Part shown: positions 1 through 12,679 of the stretch, piece after piece
Numbering within the stretch: the first letter of the stretch is position 1
Layout: every line of letters starts with the position of its first letter
From: Uloborus plumipes
Lineage: Eukaryota; Arthropoda; Arachnida; Araneae; Uloboridae
Reading direction: 5' to 3'
DNA length: 64,000 nucleotides
NCBI GenBank assembly: GCA_038373865.1
Contig: JAXGGA010005222.1
Location: 16,153-80,152, forward strand
The notes under the pieces: generated by a model
Databases searched by the model: none
Seen by the model: the letters and a program-made list of their open reading frames with translations, nothing else
What the model was told of the DNA's origin: nothing
Program-made: the position numbers and the translations under genes

Positions 1-198
1 TATTGCTAGAATTTGTTCAGCAAAAAGTGTGTCCTCCACATGAAAGTGAAATTTCATTTGAAAAATACTTTTGAAAGATAATGGATTTTTATTTTTAATT
101 TACTTTTTTTTTTCCAGCATAACAAATTACTGAAGTAAATTACTTGCTGCAGTTCCGCAAATTTGAAAAGTTTAATCGCAAATAATTTGTACATAAAG

Positions 199-280
199 GC
201 CGTCCACAAATGATGTCACGCTTTGAGGGCAGAGGGGGAATTGTGCTAGTTCGTGAAATTATGATAGTTTGTGACAAGTG
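199..280. repeat. Left piece of a GTCCACAAATGATGTCACG-type dispersed repeat
   Basis: This AT-rich stretch starts with the GTCCACAAATGATGTCACG motif and continues after position 2247 with GACAAGTGTGACACATATTT, so it is a single older repeat split by the hAT-like element 281-2246. A related reversed end, GTGTGACATTATTTGTAAAC, is seen near 25060. I infer an old MITE of unknown superfamily. There is no coding potential. Confidence 0.45.
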
Positions 281-2246
281 TAGAGATGAAAATAGTCGGA
301 AAAAAACCGGAAATTTTCGGAAAAAAACCGTTTTTTTCCGAGGAGGTTTATTTCCATTCCGGAAAAATTGAATTTTTCCATTTAATTTTAAAGAAAGAAA
401 TGACTAGAAAATCTTTTGTTTGTATAATTGTTAGAAGCCTTAATTTATTGAATCCTGCATTTTTGCTTTTCATTTAAATCCCCTAAACATCTTGATGCAA
501 AAGCATACAGCCATTATTTTCTTTTTTTTTTCCCTTATTTAATTACATTGCAGGTATCAAAGAGCATTTTTTTTAAATCGTGTTCAAAATACTAGTTTTT
601 TAGGATAATTATGAAATTTGGATACTGAAATTATGCTAAAATGTTCAATTTCTGGTTGTACTCCCCGATAATTTTCAGCTTGGAAAGTAGAAAAAAAAGG
701 GTAAATAAAATTTATCCCGTTTTTAAGGAAATACTTGAATATTGGCCATTTTATAAACATTATGTTCTCTATGTGAAGTTTAAATCCAACGTTAAAGGTG
801 CACAAATATACAGGTATACTGCAGACACGTGTTTCGGGGCTAGAAAGAGCCCCCTTTTCAATGCAAGAAGTCTGAGCTTTAGGATGAAGAATCATCCGAT
901 AAAAGCAACACGTTCGAACAAAAGACAGTATAAATAGCAAAAACTGGACAATGCTTAGAGCCGAAATTTATTACATGAAACCACAAAAAATTTAATAACT
1001 TAATTTAAATAGTTTGCATATCTTTCAAAGATTTTTATATGTCTAACAATTCAGAGTTCAAACCGTACTAAGATAATAATTATTAACGTTCTGTGTATTT
1101 AAAGTAGCACAAAATATAAAATAAATGACTAAATAATAAAAAAAAAACTATATTAAAGTAAGTACACTTACCTTTATTGCAAATTCCAAGCAGAATTCAA
1201 CGCTATCAACTATTAAAACTCTCTCAACACAACTCTACACAGAAACTTCTTTAACAAAACCGTCCTTTTAGTACAGAACTAATTTTGCTTCTTCATGAAA
1301 TGAATAAGCATAACTTCAGCCACAGAACGAGGTTTCCGCTGACTATGCGAACTAAATGTATATTGCCGTGCTTGTAAGCACATAGTAGAATCTGCAATTG
1401 AGCTCAAACTGAGATATTGTATTTTAAAGAGCTGCGCCTCCATATATTTTGTTATGACTATTTATTCAGCAGATTAAAAAAAAAGTTTCCAATCACAAAT
1501 GACTACAAAACATTTTATAAATAACACATACGAAACAGAGAGCAACCTCTCTTTAATTATACTCTGGTTATGTTGAAAAGTAGGGGTACGACTATTGTGC
1601 TTAGCAAGGCAGTGCAGTAAGTTGAAACTCCAGTTTAAATTTTGTTCAGGTTTAGAAACGCAGTTTATAGTTTTCTATTAGAAAGGTTAAAAAAAAGTCA
1701 TTTAATTTTTATTTGGATTTAGATTGGGTGGGAAAAAACCAGAACTCAATAGTTTTCATTTTTAGATAGTGAGGTTATATTGCAAGGGAGAAAAATCATT
1801 CTGATTGTTCTTTCAAACACTATTAATGATGTTTGAAGTATCTACTTATTTTAAGTATTAAAGGCAGTCTAAAATAGAAAATTTAATTGTAAGGGTTAGA
1901 CACACTTTATCCAATATTAACCGTGAAATGACGATATGATTCATTTGTGGGGTTTGACCAAGAAAACTTTGAGTCATAAAACAGAAAGGCCATTTTTTTC
2001 CTATTAAAACCTACCTAATTATGTGTATTTCTGCCATCAGGGAAAAATATGTGTTGATTGCATATATTTTTAATGATTAACCTTTTAAATGGTCCAAGAA
2101 AAACAAAACTATTAAAAAACGCTCTTTTTAATTGTAAAAAAGTCAATTTTCACTTTTTTCCAATTTTTCCGAAAAAAAAAAAAAAAAACAGGAAAAAAAC
2201 GTTTTTTTTCCATTACTTCAAAATTTCCGAAAATTTTACATCTCTA
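281..2246. mobile_element. Non-autonomous hAT-like element, 1966 bp, TSD GACAAGTG
   Basis: The left end begins TAGAGATG and the right end finishes CATCTCTA, giving inverted termini. The flanking bases 273-280 and 2247-2254 are the identical 8-mer GACAAGTG, the duplication length of the hAT superfamily. The subterminal regions are rich in GGAAAAAAACCG-type motifs on both sides, another hAT habit. Inside I see only AT-rich filler and a decayed copy (about 1379-1605) of the GTATCTGCAGTCGAGCTC repeat family. No transposase reading frame can be recognised; the small open frames at 584-940 overlap on both strands and look like chance. It inserted into an older repeat. Confidence 0.78.
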
Positions 2247-2310
2247 GACAAGTGTGACACATATTTTTTATAACAATGTATTTTTAAGAAGTAGCTTGAC
2301 ATGGGGGAGA

Positions 2311-2553
2311 AGCACATAAGTGTGGTATCTGCAGTCGAGCTTAATACTAGGATAGTTCTTGTTGAAGTTTTGGCACCTCCATTTATTTTGATACAGATGG
2401 CCACTTTTGAGGATTTTTTTTTTTTAATATTTCCCACTCTTAATGGCCATAAAACATTGTATTTAGATTAAATACGCTACAAAGAAACACTTAGTGATAA
2501 TAACTCAATTCTGATAAAAAATTGCAGATACAACTTTTGTGTTTAGTTCGGCA
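2311..2553. repeat. MITE copy, GTATCTGCAGTCGAGC family
   Basis: The left end reads AAGCACATAAGTGTGGTATC and the reverse complement of the right end reads AAACACAAAAGTTGTATCTG, so the copy has imperfect inverted ends. Related copies lie at about 1379-1605 and 55915-56430; all share the internal AACTCAATTTTG-like segment or the GCAGTCGAGCTC-like left part. Superfamily not determined. Confidence 0.55.
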
Positions 2554-2559
2554 GAATAG

Positions 2560-4600
2560 TTATGTAAATGTGAATAACTTGAGCCCAATTTGTCCCACAC
2601 GTGAGGGTGTAATCACCCTGAAGCACATTTGAATGTTTAATGTCAAGTCAAACCTATTTTTCCACTGACGCAATGTCTTTACCATCAGTATCAAGTTGTT
2701 TATCCATGTCTGCCAGATAAACTGGATAACAAGATTCAAAATGGATCGCACGCAAAAGAACTTAAATATTTCAGGCACCAATGGAGTCAAAACGATGTCC
2801 GTGGGACTCAAGAACTAAACCTGCTCCAGATATCTCTATTGAATCTTCACCTAGTGGGATTCCTCCCAATGGACTGCTTTCCATACCTAGTAATGAGTTT
2901 TCGTCTTTAAAAAAAAAAAAAAAAAACTTGAAGGTGTCCTGGAGAGCAGCCGTGCTTGACTGAATGCAGCTAATTTATTTCGAAGGGAAACAGGAGGTTT
3001 AAAAACCTTTTAAAACTCCCGGCGAGTAGCGATCTGAAGTTGAAGTAATTACGATCTCACAAAAACAAGCAAAGGGAGTGGCTTCGTTCAACACCCATGA
3101 GCCGTTCCCCTGAGTAACAAATCGCCATTTTTGAACACGTTTAGCAAGAGTCATCACGTTTTTTAAAAAATGACACATTGCAGGAAGAATTTTATGCAGA
3201 ATGGGGTGCACCCGCTAAAAAAAATTGTTTTTTACTACTTTTATCCATTTATTTTTATTTTTCAGCTCATTTTTTTTTCTTTTTATTTGGTTTCTTCATT
3301 TTTATTTATTTATCTCTTTTTTTTTCAAATTTTGTTTTTTTGGGAGGGTATTTGGGGGAGTAAATTGATACCAAAACCACTGTTGACTACTATAATTGAT
3401 AATGATTCTCTACCCCATAAAATATTAAGTTTCTAGACGAACTCTGACAACTTAAATGAGTTCAAGGCCTCCATCTCTGGATAAACAATATTTTCAGGAA
3501 GTGTTTTTAGGATCTTCAAATTCTTTGCATAAATTCATAAAAAAACTCCTAAATTTGTAGAGCAAAAATCAGTTTTTTGACGTCTTTCAATGCATCTGGA
3601 ATAGTTAGTCGAGACGTTTGTTAGTGACCGCTTAGAGCGATACTTATGCTTGAAATTTTAAATTTCACTCAGTATAAAAAGCATACAACAGATAAAATAC
3701 TTAACCCTACACTGCATAGTGTTGTCAATTGGATACATGGACTATTTTTCCTAATGATCAAGCATAAGGCAACTCAAGCATAAAAAGCAAGTATTATTAG
3801 GTATCTTTAAAGCAAATATAGGCATCTATCCTCAAAATTAAATTTTAAAAAATGTTTTACAATGTTTTCTTATTACATTGAAAAATCTATATAGTTCTTT
3901 CAAAGAACAAAAAATCATGCAGTGTAGGGTTAAGGCTCTTTTTAAGTAAAATAAAGAATTTCATGGCATCCAAATATTCACATACTGCTTCTTATCAATT
4001 AAGTCCGAATATTCTTTGCAAAAAAAAAAAAACTTTATCTGAAGTTTAAAAAAGAAAAAAATGGAAGCTAAGAAAAGAAAAAGATAATGATTTTTTTTTT
4101 TTTTGCAATTTCAGATCTTAGATAGTAGACATTAAACTTCTTTAATTTTGAAAATGCCATACTATATAAATTTTCCGTTTAGAAGTATTACTTTTAATGC
4201 CCTTATATCGGTACAAGCCCCTCTGTTACTGTGTTTATGTTATTAAAAAGACATTATTTAATAAGTGTTCATGGAGTTATGTAATGCACACATATTTATT
4301 TTCTTCATTTAAATATACATCGTTTTGTACATTTGCTTATGTCAATGTCCTTACATTCTCTCATTTAACTGATCTGTTCCAACAAAAATCAGTTGCTTCT
4401 AGGAAAGAAATCACATTTGATTGTTCATATTGATTTCTCAAGAATGGTGTCAAGTAAAACCCTTATCGAAACATAAGTCTGGTGGTTCTGATATCAGATT
4501 TTCGTGCATTTTGGAAAAGCGATTATCTGTTACTGGGGAAAATTTCAAATTATCAATAAAATTTGAAATGTGAGCAAAATGAAATTAAGACAAAAAGATT
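2560..4600. other. No gene recognised; AT-rich, homopolymer runs
   Basis: The stretch holds short A and T runs and scattered short open frames that overlap each other on both strands. I see no splice-flanked exon, no terminal inverted repeats with duplications and no RNA gene. Confidence 0.5.
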
Positions 4601-4619
4601 TCCAAAAAAAAAAAAACAG

Positions 4620-5060
4620 TAGAACGACGCACAGAGCAAAGAAGCACTACCGCCGGGCCCGACAAAAAATTAATGTCATTCACCATCAATTCTCCAAACT
4701 AATTGCGTGCCACGTTGTGCCCCAACATGGCTGCCGACAATTACACACCCATTTCGCACGCTCGCATCTCCTTCCAACTCCAGTGACGCAATGGGCCCAT
4801 TTCTGAAACAATTTCTCCGAGACGGGGGAACGAAGTGGTCTGCCGAGCCGGTTCAGTAATTTTCGGCAACAGATCGTTCAACTTCGCCTGATTTACCCGA
4901 GTGTTGCGAAAGAGGGAGGTTTCAAGGGTAAAGAGAGAAGCCCACCGCATTAATGACCACCCCCGGGCGGTAACTGATAGCCACTCTACAGCATCAATTT
5001 GGAATGCCGATCGAATGGTAGGTATCTATCTTTTCGGAAAAGTAACTACGGCGGAAAAAA
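4620..5060. other. CpG-containing, non-repetitive island of unknown function
   Basis: Base composition rises clearly relative to its surroundings, with many CG dinucleotides (ACGACGCAC, GCCGGGCCCGAC, CTCCGAGACGGGGG), and no other part of the window resembles it. Open frames on both strands are short (under 80 codons) and match nothing I recognise. It could be a promoter, a non-coding exon or conserved non-coding DNA of a neighbouring gene; the sequence alone does not decide. Confidence 0.3.
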
Positions 5061-5087
5061 GAGAAAAATTTTTTAACTATCAGGGAG

Positions 5088-5334
5088 CATGGGAGCTCAT
5101 ATAGGGGGGAGGCAAGTGGGGCTGAAGCCCTCCTTATAAATCAGTACTTCCTTGAATTTAGTTCTAGTTTTTGGCAACAACATGAAAACATTTCTTCTTC
5201 ACCCATTAATAAATAAGTTATTAAAAATGTTAACTTTTTATTACTCTAATATGCACTAAAATTGCTTTCCACGGGAAAAACATCGGAGCCCCCCCCCACC
5301 CCCCTCCCTAAAATTGTGTGTCTGGGCGTCCATG
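5088..5334. mobile_element. hAT-like MITE, 247 bp, TSD TCAGGGAG
   Basis: The element starts CATGGGAGCTCATATAGGGG and ends TCTGGGCGTCCATG. The 8-mer TCAGGGAG occurs on both sides (5080-5087 and 5335-5342). A C-rich and G-rich subterminal tract is present at the ends, as in several other elements here. A related right arm lies at about 37680-37900. No coding capacity. Confidence 0.72.
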
Positions 5335-6126
5335 TCAGGGAGCGGAGAAGATGCATTCAAGGACAAAAGCAAAAAAAAAAGATTTCAATTTAAGTAAAAA
5401 TTGTCAAAATAGTAGTTTAAAAATCCGATCAAATATTTTTTAGAAAAAACCTAGAAGAATAAGAAAAATTTAGAAACAAACCACGGAGAAGATGCATTCA
5501 AAGTAAAAGATAAAAAATTTCAATTTATATAAATTCTCTGCAACAGCAACTTGAAAGCCAATCAACTGGTTCTAGAATAAAAAAGAAAAGGAAACTTGCA
5601 GAACAAGAGAAATTTAGGAACTGCATCAGAGGAATGATGTGTCCAAAAAAAAAAAAAAAAAAGCATCTTCTCAATTATTTCCCGAGTTGAATCATAATAT
5701 AAAAATAGAAAATTATTGGTTGTGCATCTTTAATGAACCAGATAGACTCCCGTCCCATCCATTCATACAAAATCCACTGCACCAATTCGCACAAAATGTG
5801 ACTTGCATTTTATTCAAAGGTGCCTCGAACTCAAACTTTTGAGAGGTCGAAAATTCTGAATTTGCCAAATGGAACTCCAAATTTTGCTGAATGATCAAAT
5901 ACGGGTAAGCACGCATACGTGCACCAAATTAAAATGAACATTTGGGTGCTTAAAAATTGCAACATTGCAATTTTGTCTCCAAATCTGCCGAATTGTCAGA
6001 CAAAATTCCGAATAAGAATTTTTTGGAAGTTAGCCATCTGGGTGCCCCCTGACGTTAGTTAAGATACCATTCAATTTTTATCCATAAAAAATATCTGTAT
6101 TCTACAGCAAAGCTTATGTTCTTTAA

Positions 6127-6636
6127 CTCATTAATGCCTGACATTTTTTCCCCAAAGATATTTTGTATACTGGTTACAAACAGTGTTTAATGGACAGGAA
6201 AAATAATAAAAAAAATATTATGTAAAAATGAGTTTTTTATAAAGGAAAGAAAAATCGTCTCTTAAAAGTTACGATAGACCCCATAGGGGACATACTTTTT
6301 TTACTAAATTTTTTTTCTGCATACGACATAATATTTAAAAAGACATTTTATAAGAAGAAATAAAATCAGCTATTAACTAAACTGGGAAGCTGGGAATAAC
6401 TTTGAAAACTTAGCTCTTTTCCTTGAAATTGTAAACGATGTCATTTTTGATAAAGATCACATTAAAACTGCAACAGAACACACTTGACAACGGTTATGTG
6501 CTGCGATCTGTTAATAACGAATTGAAACAATACCAAGGTTCTCATTGAACACTATTATTTGGTTGAAATGTTCATTTTGGGGAAATTCAGATAATTTTTA
6601 GACCGTCCTAAAAAAAGTATGCTAGGCATTAATGGG
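6127..6636. mobile_element. piggyBac-like MITE copy 1, TTAA-flanked, 510 bp
   Basis: The ends read TTAA-CTCATTAATGCCTGAC and GCTAGGCATTAATGGG-TTAA. The terminal repeat therefore begins directly inside a TTAA on each side (6123-6126, 6637-6640), the target and duplication specific to piggyBac elements. A second copy with the same ends and closely similar interior is at 23402-23905. No transposase remains, so it would depend on an enzyme supplied elsewhere. Confidence 0.75.
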
Positions 6637-6640
6637 TTAA

Positions 6641-7010
6641 AAGGACAGCGTTTCATTAGAAAATTAGGAATTGAAATCCTCTACTCAAATCCCAAACGAG
6701 GAGCCAAAAAAATGTTCGGCTTCCTTCAGGTTAAAAAGGAAACCGACAAAACTGCCCAAAACCGAACCCACGGATCCATATTTCCCGAAATGAATTCTTC
6801 AACCTTCAGCGAAGTTTTCCAACATGCAAACGACATTTTCCAGCTGAGTGTGAAAAGCAGAACTAACTTATCGGTCGGTGGCTTTTCGATGAGACTCCCT
6901 GCTTCAGCTGAATGCTCAGTTGGGAACTCATTCGTATGCGAAGGAAGAACGCATTTCCTTCGCAATGTGCGGCCATTCGGAACCATTTCAAAGTGTAAAT
7001 GAATAATTGA
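6641..7010. other. Low-repeat segment with overlapping open frames, function unknown
   Basis: This block is less AT-biased than its neighbours and keeps open frames on both strands (127 codons forward, 86 reverse). The forward frame starts inside the piggyBac-like terminus, which argues against a genuine start. No motif is recognised and no convincing splice sites frame it. It could be a decayed exon or unique non-coding DNA. Confidence 0.25.
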
Positions 7011-7628
7011 AATGATTGGGTTTAAGATGGAAAATGAAAAGGAATTTCACTTTGTTATTTCTTTCGTATACAACTTTCCACAAGAAATTCCTATTATTAT
7101 TTAGGTCCTTTTGAAATAATCTGTAGTATTTCAAAAGTTGTATTCGATTTGTGAAAACAATGTTTTTACTTCTACATGCACTCGCGATTAAAATATTTTG
7201 CTAGATACGATCAAAAATATAATAGGGCAACTAGTTTCTGAACTTCAATTTTCCGAACATGTTACTATACCTCTCATTTTATTATACCCCCTATTAACGT
7301 ATACAAAAATGACTGATAAACATTCTCAATACAAGTTGAGCAAAATGGCTTTCTTCCTGACTACATCATTTACTTTTTGGTGGATGTTTTACACTTTTAA
7401 AGCATTTTTGGGGGAATGATTATAACTTGGAACGTGCCAAATTGGTGATACATTTCTCATCTACCATTCATTTAAATTTTTTACAATGTGGATGAAGTTT
7501 TGAGTTTCATTTGCAGCGATATTTCTTTCAACCAAAGCGAGAGCAGAAATGTGTTATCAACGAAAAAAAAGAGGAAAATGACATCAACTGCTCTCAAATG
7601 ACAACAATAAGTAATTCGTAATTGAAGC

Positions 7629-8450
7629 AAGTACACTCACAGCTCGATCATGGCATCCTCAGACTGCAGTTTCGTCCTTATACTAGACTCCTCAGTCAGA
7701 AATAGCCAATGATCGAGCTGGAGACAAAGATCCTTTTATTGTAGCAAAGATTGCCAACAAACTGGTAGATAAAATTAATTTATCTTACCAGCGAGCGGCA
7801 GCAAACCATGGTGCGGCTCAACTTGAAATTTGAAGGCAAAAAGCTTGGTAATATGCAATGAGTTACCAGCCCATAAGCCAGGGCTAATGCAAAACTGAAG
7901 CAAATACACCCACAGCTCGATCATAGCATCCTGAGACTGCAGTTTCGTCCTTATTGTGGACTCCTCAGTAAGGAATAGCCAATGATTGAGCTGGAGGCAA
8001 AGATAATCTTATTGTAGCAAAGATTGCCAACAAACTGGTAGTTAAAATTAATTTATCTTACCAGCGAGCATCCACAAACCATGGTGCGGCTCAACTCGAT
8101 ATTTAAAGGCAAAAAGCTGGGTAATATGCAATGAGTTACCGCCCATAAACCAGGGCTAAAGCAGAACTGAAGCAAATACACCAACAGCTCGATCATAGCA
8201 TCCTGAGACTGCAGTTTCATCCTTACGACGCTCAATGGTAAGATAAATTAATTTTATCTACCAGTTTGTTGGCAATCTTTGCTACAATAAGAGGATCTTT
8301 GCCTCCAACTCTATTATTGACTATTCCTGACTGAGGAGTCCAGAATAAGGATGAAACTGCAGTCTCAGGATGCTATGATCGAGCTGTGAGTGTATTTACT
8401 TCAGTTCTGCCTTAGCTCTGGCTTATGGGCGGTAACTCATGACATACAAT
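7629..8450. repeat. About 280-bp repeat: two tandem copies, a partial copy and an inverted copy
   Basis: Units beginning with a CACAGCTCGATCAT-like block start near 7636, 7911 and 8183, giving two full direct copies and a truncated third. At about 8227 the array flips, and 8235-8440 is the same unit in reverse complement, including GGTTTGCT-like and GATCGAGCTGTGAG blocks. Each unit contains the internal near-palindrome GATAAAATTAATTTATC. No coding region is seen. The head-to-tail plus head-to-head arrangement suggests rearrangement of a dispersed repeat. Confidence 0.75.
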
Positions 8451-8533
8451 TCGTAATTGCTCAAAAAATTATGAATAATACAATTATTCACGAAGAATAC
8501 AATTAAGTCGTTCGACATAACTGCTTTAGTGTA

Positions 8534-8960
8534 TGGGTCATTCCGACGAAAATGGTACAAATCATGTCTGAAACTCTTTACTTAAGATTATCAATTTAAA
8601 TAATTTCCCCACCAACTAATCATTTTTTTTATTGAGTTTCCATTTATTTGTGTATAATGAAGTGTAACTAGTACATGACTCATTTATGAAAGGATTTTAA
8701 ATATTTTGATCACTTTGTTTAACAGAGTGGACAAATAAGCCTTTAAAAATATCTGTATAATCACAAAGAAAAGTTAGAATCACAGAACATGCATAAAGTG
8801 GAATAAACAGCCTAAAACTGTAAGTCTGACTGCAATTTCAAGAAAAAAATCTATTTTTTTTCATCATGACCTAAAACTTTTTCAACATGACCCTAAATAT
8901 CAACATTTCCTAAAAATAAATGTAAAAATATCTATTTAAATAAATGAGTAATAAATGAGT
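8534..8960. repeat. One-ended copy of the GGGTCATTCC element
   Basis: Starts GGGTCATTCCGACGAAAATG and follows the sequence found at 43423-43800 closely for about 350 bases, including repeats of an AGAGTGGACAAATAAGCC motif. The matching right end seen at 47394 is missing here, so this is a solitary arm or deletion derivative. Confidence 0.6.
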
Positions 8961-8989
8961 ATTTACCTGTAAAGTTGGCTTTCTGTAAG

Positions 8990-10780
8990 GCAGAAATCAT
9001 TATACTTTGGAGTTGGTGCCTATTCTTATCTTAAATCTACAGCTCAAAACATCTTATAGTGCTGCCATTTAGTAGCAACAATAGTAAATAAAAGCATCCG
9101 AAACCATAAAAGGGACATGTGAAATAATTCGGGAAAGACTGGCTGTGCAGTGTTAATTTTCACAGTGCCCGAACTACACTCGGGATGAGCCAGAATGGAA
9201 CATTTCGCTTGCCTGAGTCCAGCTCGGGAAAAGCCGGGAGGAGGTTAAAAAATAAAAAATCAGTAACAGGGTGTCCACGATCCTTTGATTTAAATCAGTG
9301 ATTTTTATCACGAGTTAAATCGATTACATATTTTTAAATCAATTAAATCATTGATTTTAATATCGTTTTTTTAACCCAAACTCTAGAAACCCCATTCAAA
9401 TACCTTCCACATATTTTACCTGAAAAGCAACACAAACATTTTTTTTTTTTTTTTTTTTTGTATTTTGCCTGCCGCATTGGAAATTTAAAAAAAAAAAAAA
9501 ATACCTTTTTCTTAGTCAATTCAAGTCGGAGTGGATATTTTCGCCTAGACTGCGCATGCGCAGATCCGATTTTAACTCATCTTAAAGATTTTTGAAGTGT
9601 TTCCAACAAACAAATGAAAAAGATGCTTTTTAAGTTGCAGTTCGTTTGACTTTTTGGTGAAAAAAAAATGAATTACTTTGGAAATTGAATTTGCGAGCTG
9701 TGACCTAAGACGTTCAACCGTGTGAAACCAGCCTAAGGAAGATTACTTATGAAGAAAAACGAAAAGAAAGTTGCCCAACAACTGTGAATTATAGCAGATT
9801 TTTTTAAATAGTTATTCATTATGTAGATATGCAACAAGTTTGGTCAGATTTAAGCTCTTTTGTTTTCTCTTCAATGCATAAAATGTTTTCAGCTTCTTTG
9901 ACAACTTATCTCAGCCAGGAATACGAATGCTTCGAAATTGCTAGCTTATTCTATTTATTGCTAAATTCATTTTCAAAATGAATTTAGCATTGAAAAAATA
10001 ACGAGTTGTACGTTGCATGTGTTGCGAACGTGACCTTACGGTCACGCCCGTAACAATTACAACTCATTAAAAAAAAGAATAAGTTTCAAAAAATTGATAC
10101 TTCGTATTATTAGGCTTGCCAGATTTCTGAAATGTTCAATCATTATATCCTAATGCCCCCCCCTCCCCGGGGAGATTCAAAAGGCGCACACCGTTAGCCG
10201 CATTCTAGATAATTAGAGGAAAGTTTTTTCTCAACGCTACTACAAAATGGTAACTAATTATGAACATAAACTAGGGGTACTAATAAATGGCTCAAGCGTA
10301 TCAATTTAAGTGTTTTATTTCTTCGAAGCGCATAATTTGAATTTGAAATGACAAAATCTAAATAAAATATTTAAATTTTTTGTACTTATTTATTATAATT
10401 ATTTTTCTTTTTAGCAAATACATTTTAAATTAGAGTAGGCGACTGATAGTCGGGGAGATTTCGGCATACTCACCTAATTTTGGACAACTGTCGTTTCATT
10501 CTGTAAGCACGTGTTTTACGTTTAATATTTAGCAATTTATTATCATCTGCAATGCTTCATGTTTCTTTGTAGTATTTTATTTCATTATCGTCAACACTAC
10601 CTCTTATTATTATTTATTATTTTTTTATTTAATTATTATTAAGTCTCATTATTATTATGATTATTATTTTCATTTTATAATGGCCACGACAAAAGAAATG
10701 AGAGAGAACAGCTGGAATATTTAGATGGAATGTAATCGCTGTATTCTTCGCCCCTGTTGTTGCATCTTTCACGGAAAAAT
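8990..10780. other. No gene recognised; AT-rich with repeat fragments
   Basis: Contains an isolated transposon-like end at about 9269 (CAGGGTGTCCACG) followed by TTTAAATCA-rich DNA, a small perfect hairpin CGTGACC-TTAC-GGTCACG at 10029-10046 and simple ATT-rich sequence near 10600-10680. I see no exon or RNA gene. Confidence 0.45.
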
Positions 10781-10790
10781 TTATTTCATA

Positions 10791-11230
10791 CTACTGGATA
10801 TACACGGCGGTTGCGCGGGTTAAAAATGCGAAATCCAATCCCCAGCTGTATTATATATTCAACTGTGAATGAATATTCACGAAAGAAATATTTCTTAACT
10901 ATTTGAATTGAGAGAAACCTCAGAAAACCACGCGAAGCAAAGAAAATATCAACGCAAAATTAGCTATCGAGGGGGAGTTGAGATGAAGCACTAAATAATG
11001 ATTTGAATGGAGGAAAGCCTTTAAAATTTTAGCGATTTTATGCGGAAGTTTCAACTAAAATTGGAATAAAAAAAGAACTACCTGTCAGATTTTTTTTCTA
11101 ATTGGTCTCTTGATGTGCCCAGTCAGGGCACAAACACTGAAATTTTTAGCGAAATCCGACGGGTAGTTTTCGAGTCTATAAAGGACATACATAGGCCCAT
11201 CCATATTCATTTTTATATACATAGATTTTC
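10791..11230. repeat. Dispersed repeat R, copy 1 (uninterrupted)
   Basis: Matches 60560-60971 plus 63192-63219 over its whole length: GGCGCGGGTT-like head, the AAATCCAATCCCCAG block, the GACGGGTAGTTTTCGAG block and the tail CATATTCATTTTTATATA. This copy is continuous, so it shows what the second copy looked like before two insertions. Class unknown; no coding region. Confidence 0.7.
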
Positions 11231-11996
11231 TATAAGTATCTAATTAAGGCTCGACCGATGCATCGGCCAGGCCGATGCATCGGCGCCGATGGTTGAAATT
11301 TTTTCCATCGGCCATCGGCATCGGCCGCCGATGCTAACTTGGGAAAAACATCGGCCCATCGGCCTCGAAAGCATGTAAATGCCGATGCCTGGCCGATGTT
11401 TAAACAAAAAAAAGTTTTCTTAAGAGGGAATTTTATCTTCTCTATTTTTTACTTCACAATTAAAAGTATGTGCCCCATGTGATTTGAAATTGAGTGGCAA
11501 CGGGACTAACACAGTTCTGGGTTTTGGAATTTTCCAAATCGGGCAGATACCGAAATTTTCACAACACAGCAGACACTTTCCGAGCGATCTCTTTGATGAT
11601 AGTTTTTAGAATTACAGTAAAACCTCTGAATAGCAAAATTAATTTTTGCGCGGTTTTCCTTTTTATTTTCTTTTTTCTTTCTTTTTTCTTTGTGTGCATG
11701 TAAATGAAAGCCTTTTTTTTCTTTTTAATTTAAAAAAGATATTAGCCAGATGAATTTGGCAAACACATTTATTTTAAGAGAAGAAGGGATCTATGCTGTA
11801 AAATTTCGAGGAGGGCCCACCTCTGGTTTCTCTGTTATGTGATAAGATCATTGTTTTTATTTTTCTTTTCTGAAATCGAATATTGTGTTACTCAATTCTA
11901 AATTATCAAGTCTTGAATTGAATATTGAAGTTGTTACGATGTTCTCTTTAAATCATATTCGTTTAAGCAGGAGTGCCCATCCGGGTGGGTCATGGC

Positions 11997-12679
11997 CAGT
12001 GGCGTACTCAGGGGGTGGGCTGATAGGTCTGCAGCCCCCTCCGAAATTTTCCAAACAAATTTTTAAAATTTAAGCTGAAATCATTTTTATTCATTTTCAT
12101 TTATTTATTTTTTCTTTCTTGCTGAAATCAGAACACGAGAATTTCTTTTGAAAAAAATTAAATGGGGCAAAATTAAAAGAAAGGGGGGAAAAAGTTAATT
12201 CCTCCTTCTTTTTTTAAATCTCTCCATTTTGCTGTATGTGACGTATATGGTTATCCTATAACTAACTTTTGTTGACAGTTTCTCCAAATATGTTTCAGAA
12301 ACACTGATTAATTCTTGTTCATTCATCTAATTCTGTTAAATAAATTTCAACACATGTGTGGCTGAAAACCAATATTAGGAATATAGTAAAATAAATGGTA
12401 AAATTAATGCTAATTAGGCTCAAATTAACAAAAATATTGCATGCACTTGCTTCAGGAATACTTTCTTTAATAAAGAAAAATTTTCAAATTTAAATTTTAA
12501 CATTTTCTTTTTGCATCAAAACGCTTTACTTTTGTATTTTTTCCATTTGAAATTAGCATTGACATCAGAAATTCGAAACATTTTTTAGCTGCATTTCATG
12601 AGGTGCCCCGCCCCCTCCTCTCACAGAGTGTCCGCTCAGCCCCCCCCCCCCTGAAATGATTTGTCTGCGTACGCCGCTG
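11997..12679. mobile_element. hAT-like MITE, 683 bp, TSD GTCATGGC
   Basis: Begins CAGTGGCGTACTCAGGGG and ends GCGTACGCCGCTG, inverted termini of the CAGTGGCGTA type. The flanks are the identical 8-mer GTCATGGC (11989-11996 and 12680-12687). G-rich and C-rich tracts sit just inside the ends. Inserted within the larger element 11245-15451, hence younger than it. Confidence 0.82.

Noticed and set aside
584..940. 118-codon reverse frame and 98-codon forward frame overlapping each other
   Set aside because: They mirror each other inside a non-coding hAT-like element, have no recognisable motif and show no splice context.
6619..7002. 127-codon forward frame as a possible gene
   Set aside because: Its start lies in the piggyBac-like terminus, composition is not clearly coding, the opposite strand is also open, and no family is recognised.
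10029..10046. Perfect CGTGACC/GGTCACG hairpin as a Helitron 3' end
   Set aside because: No CTRR terminus follows within the expected distance and no partner 5' end was found.
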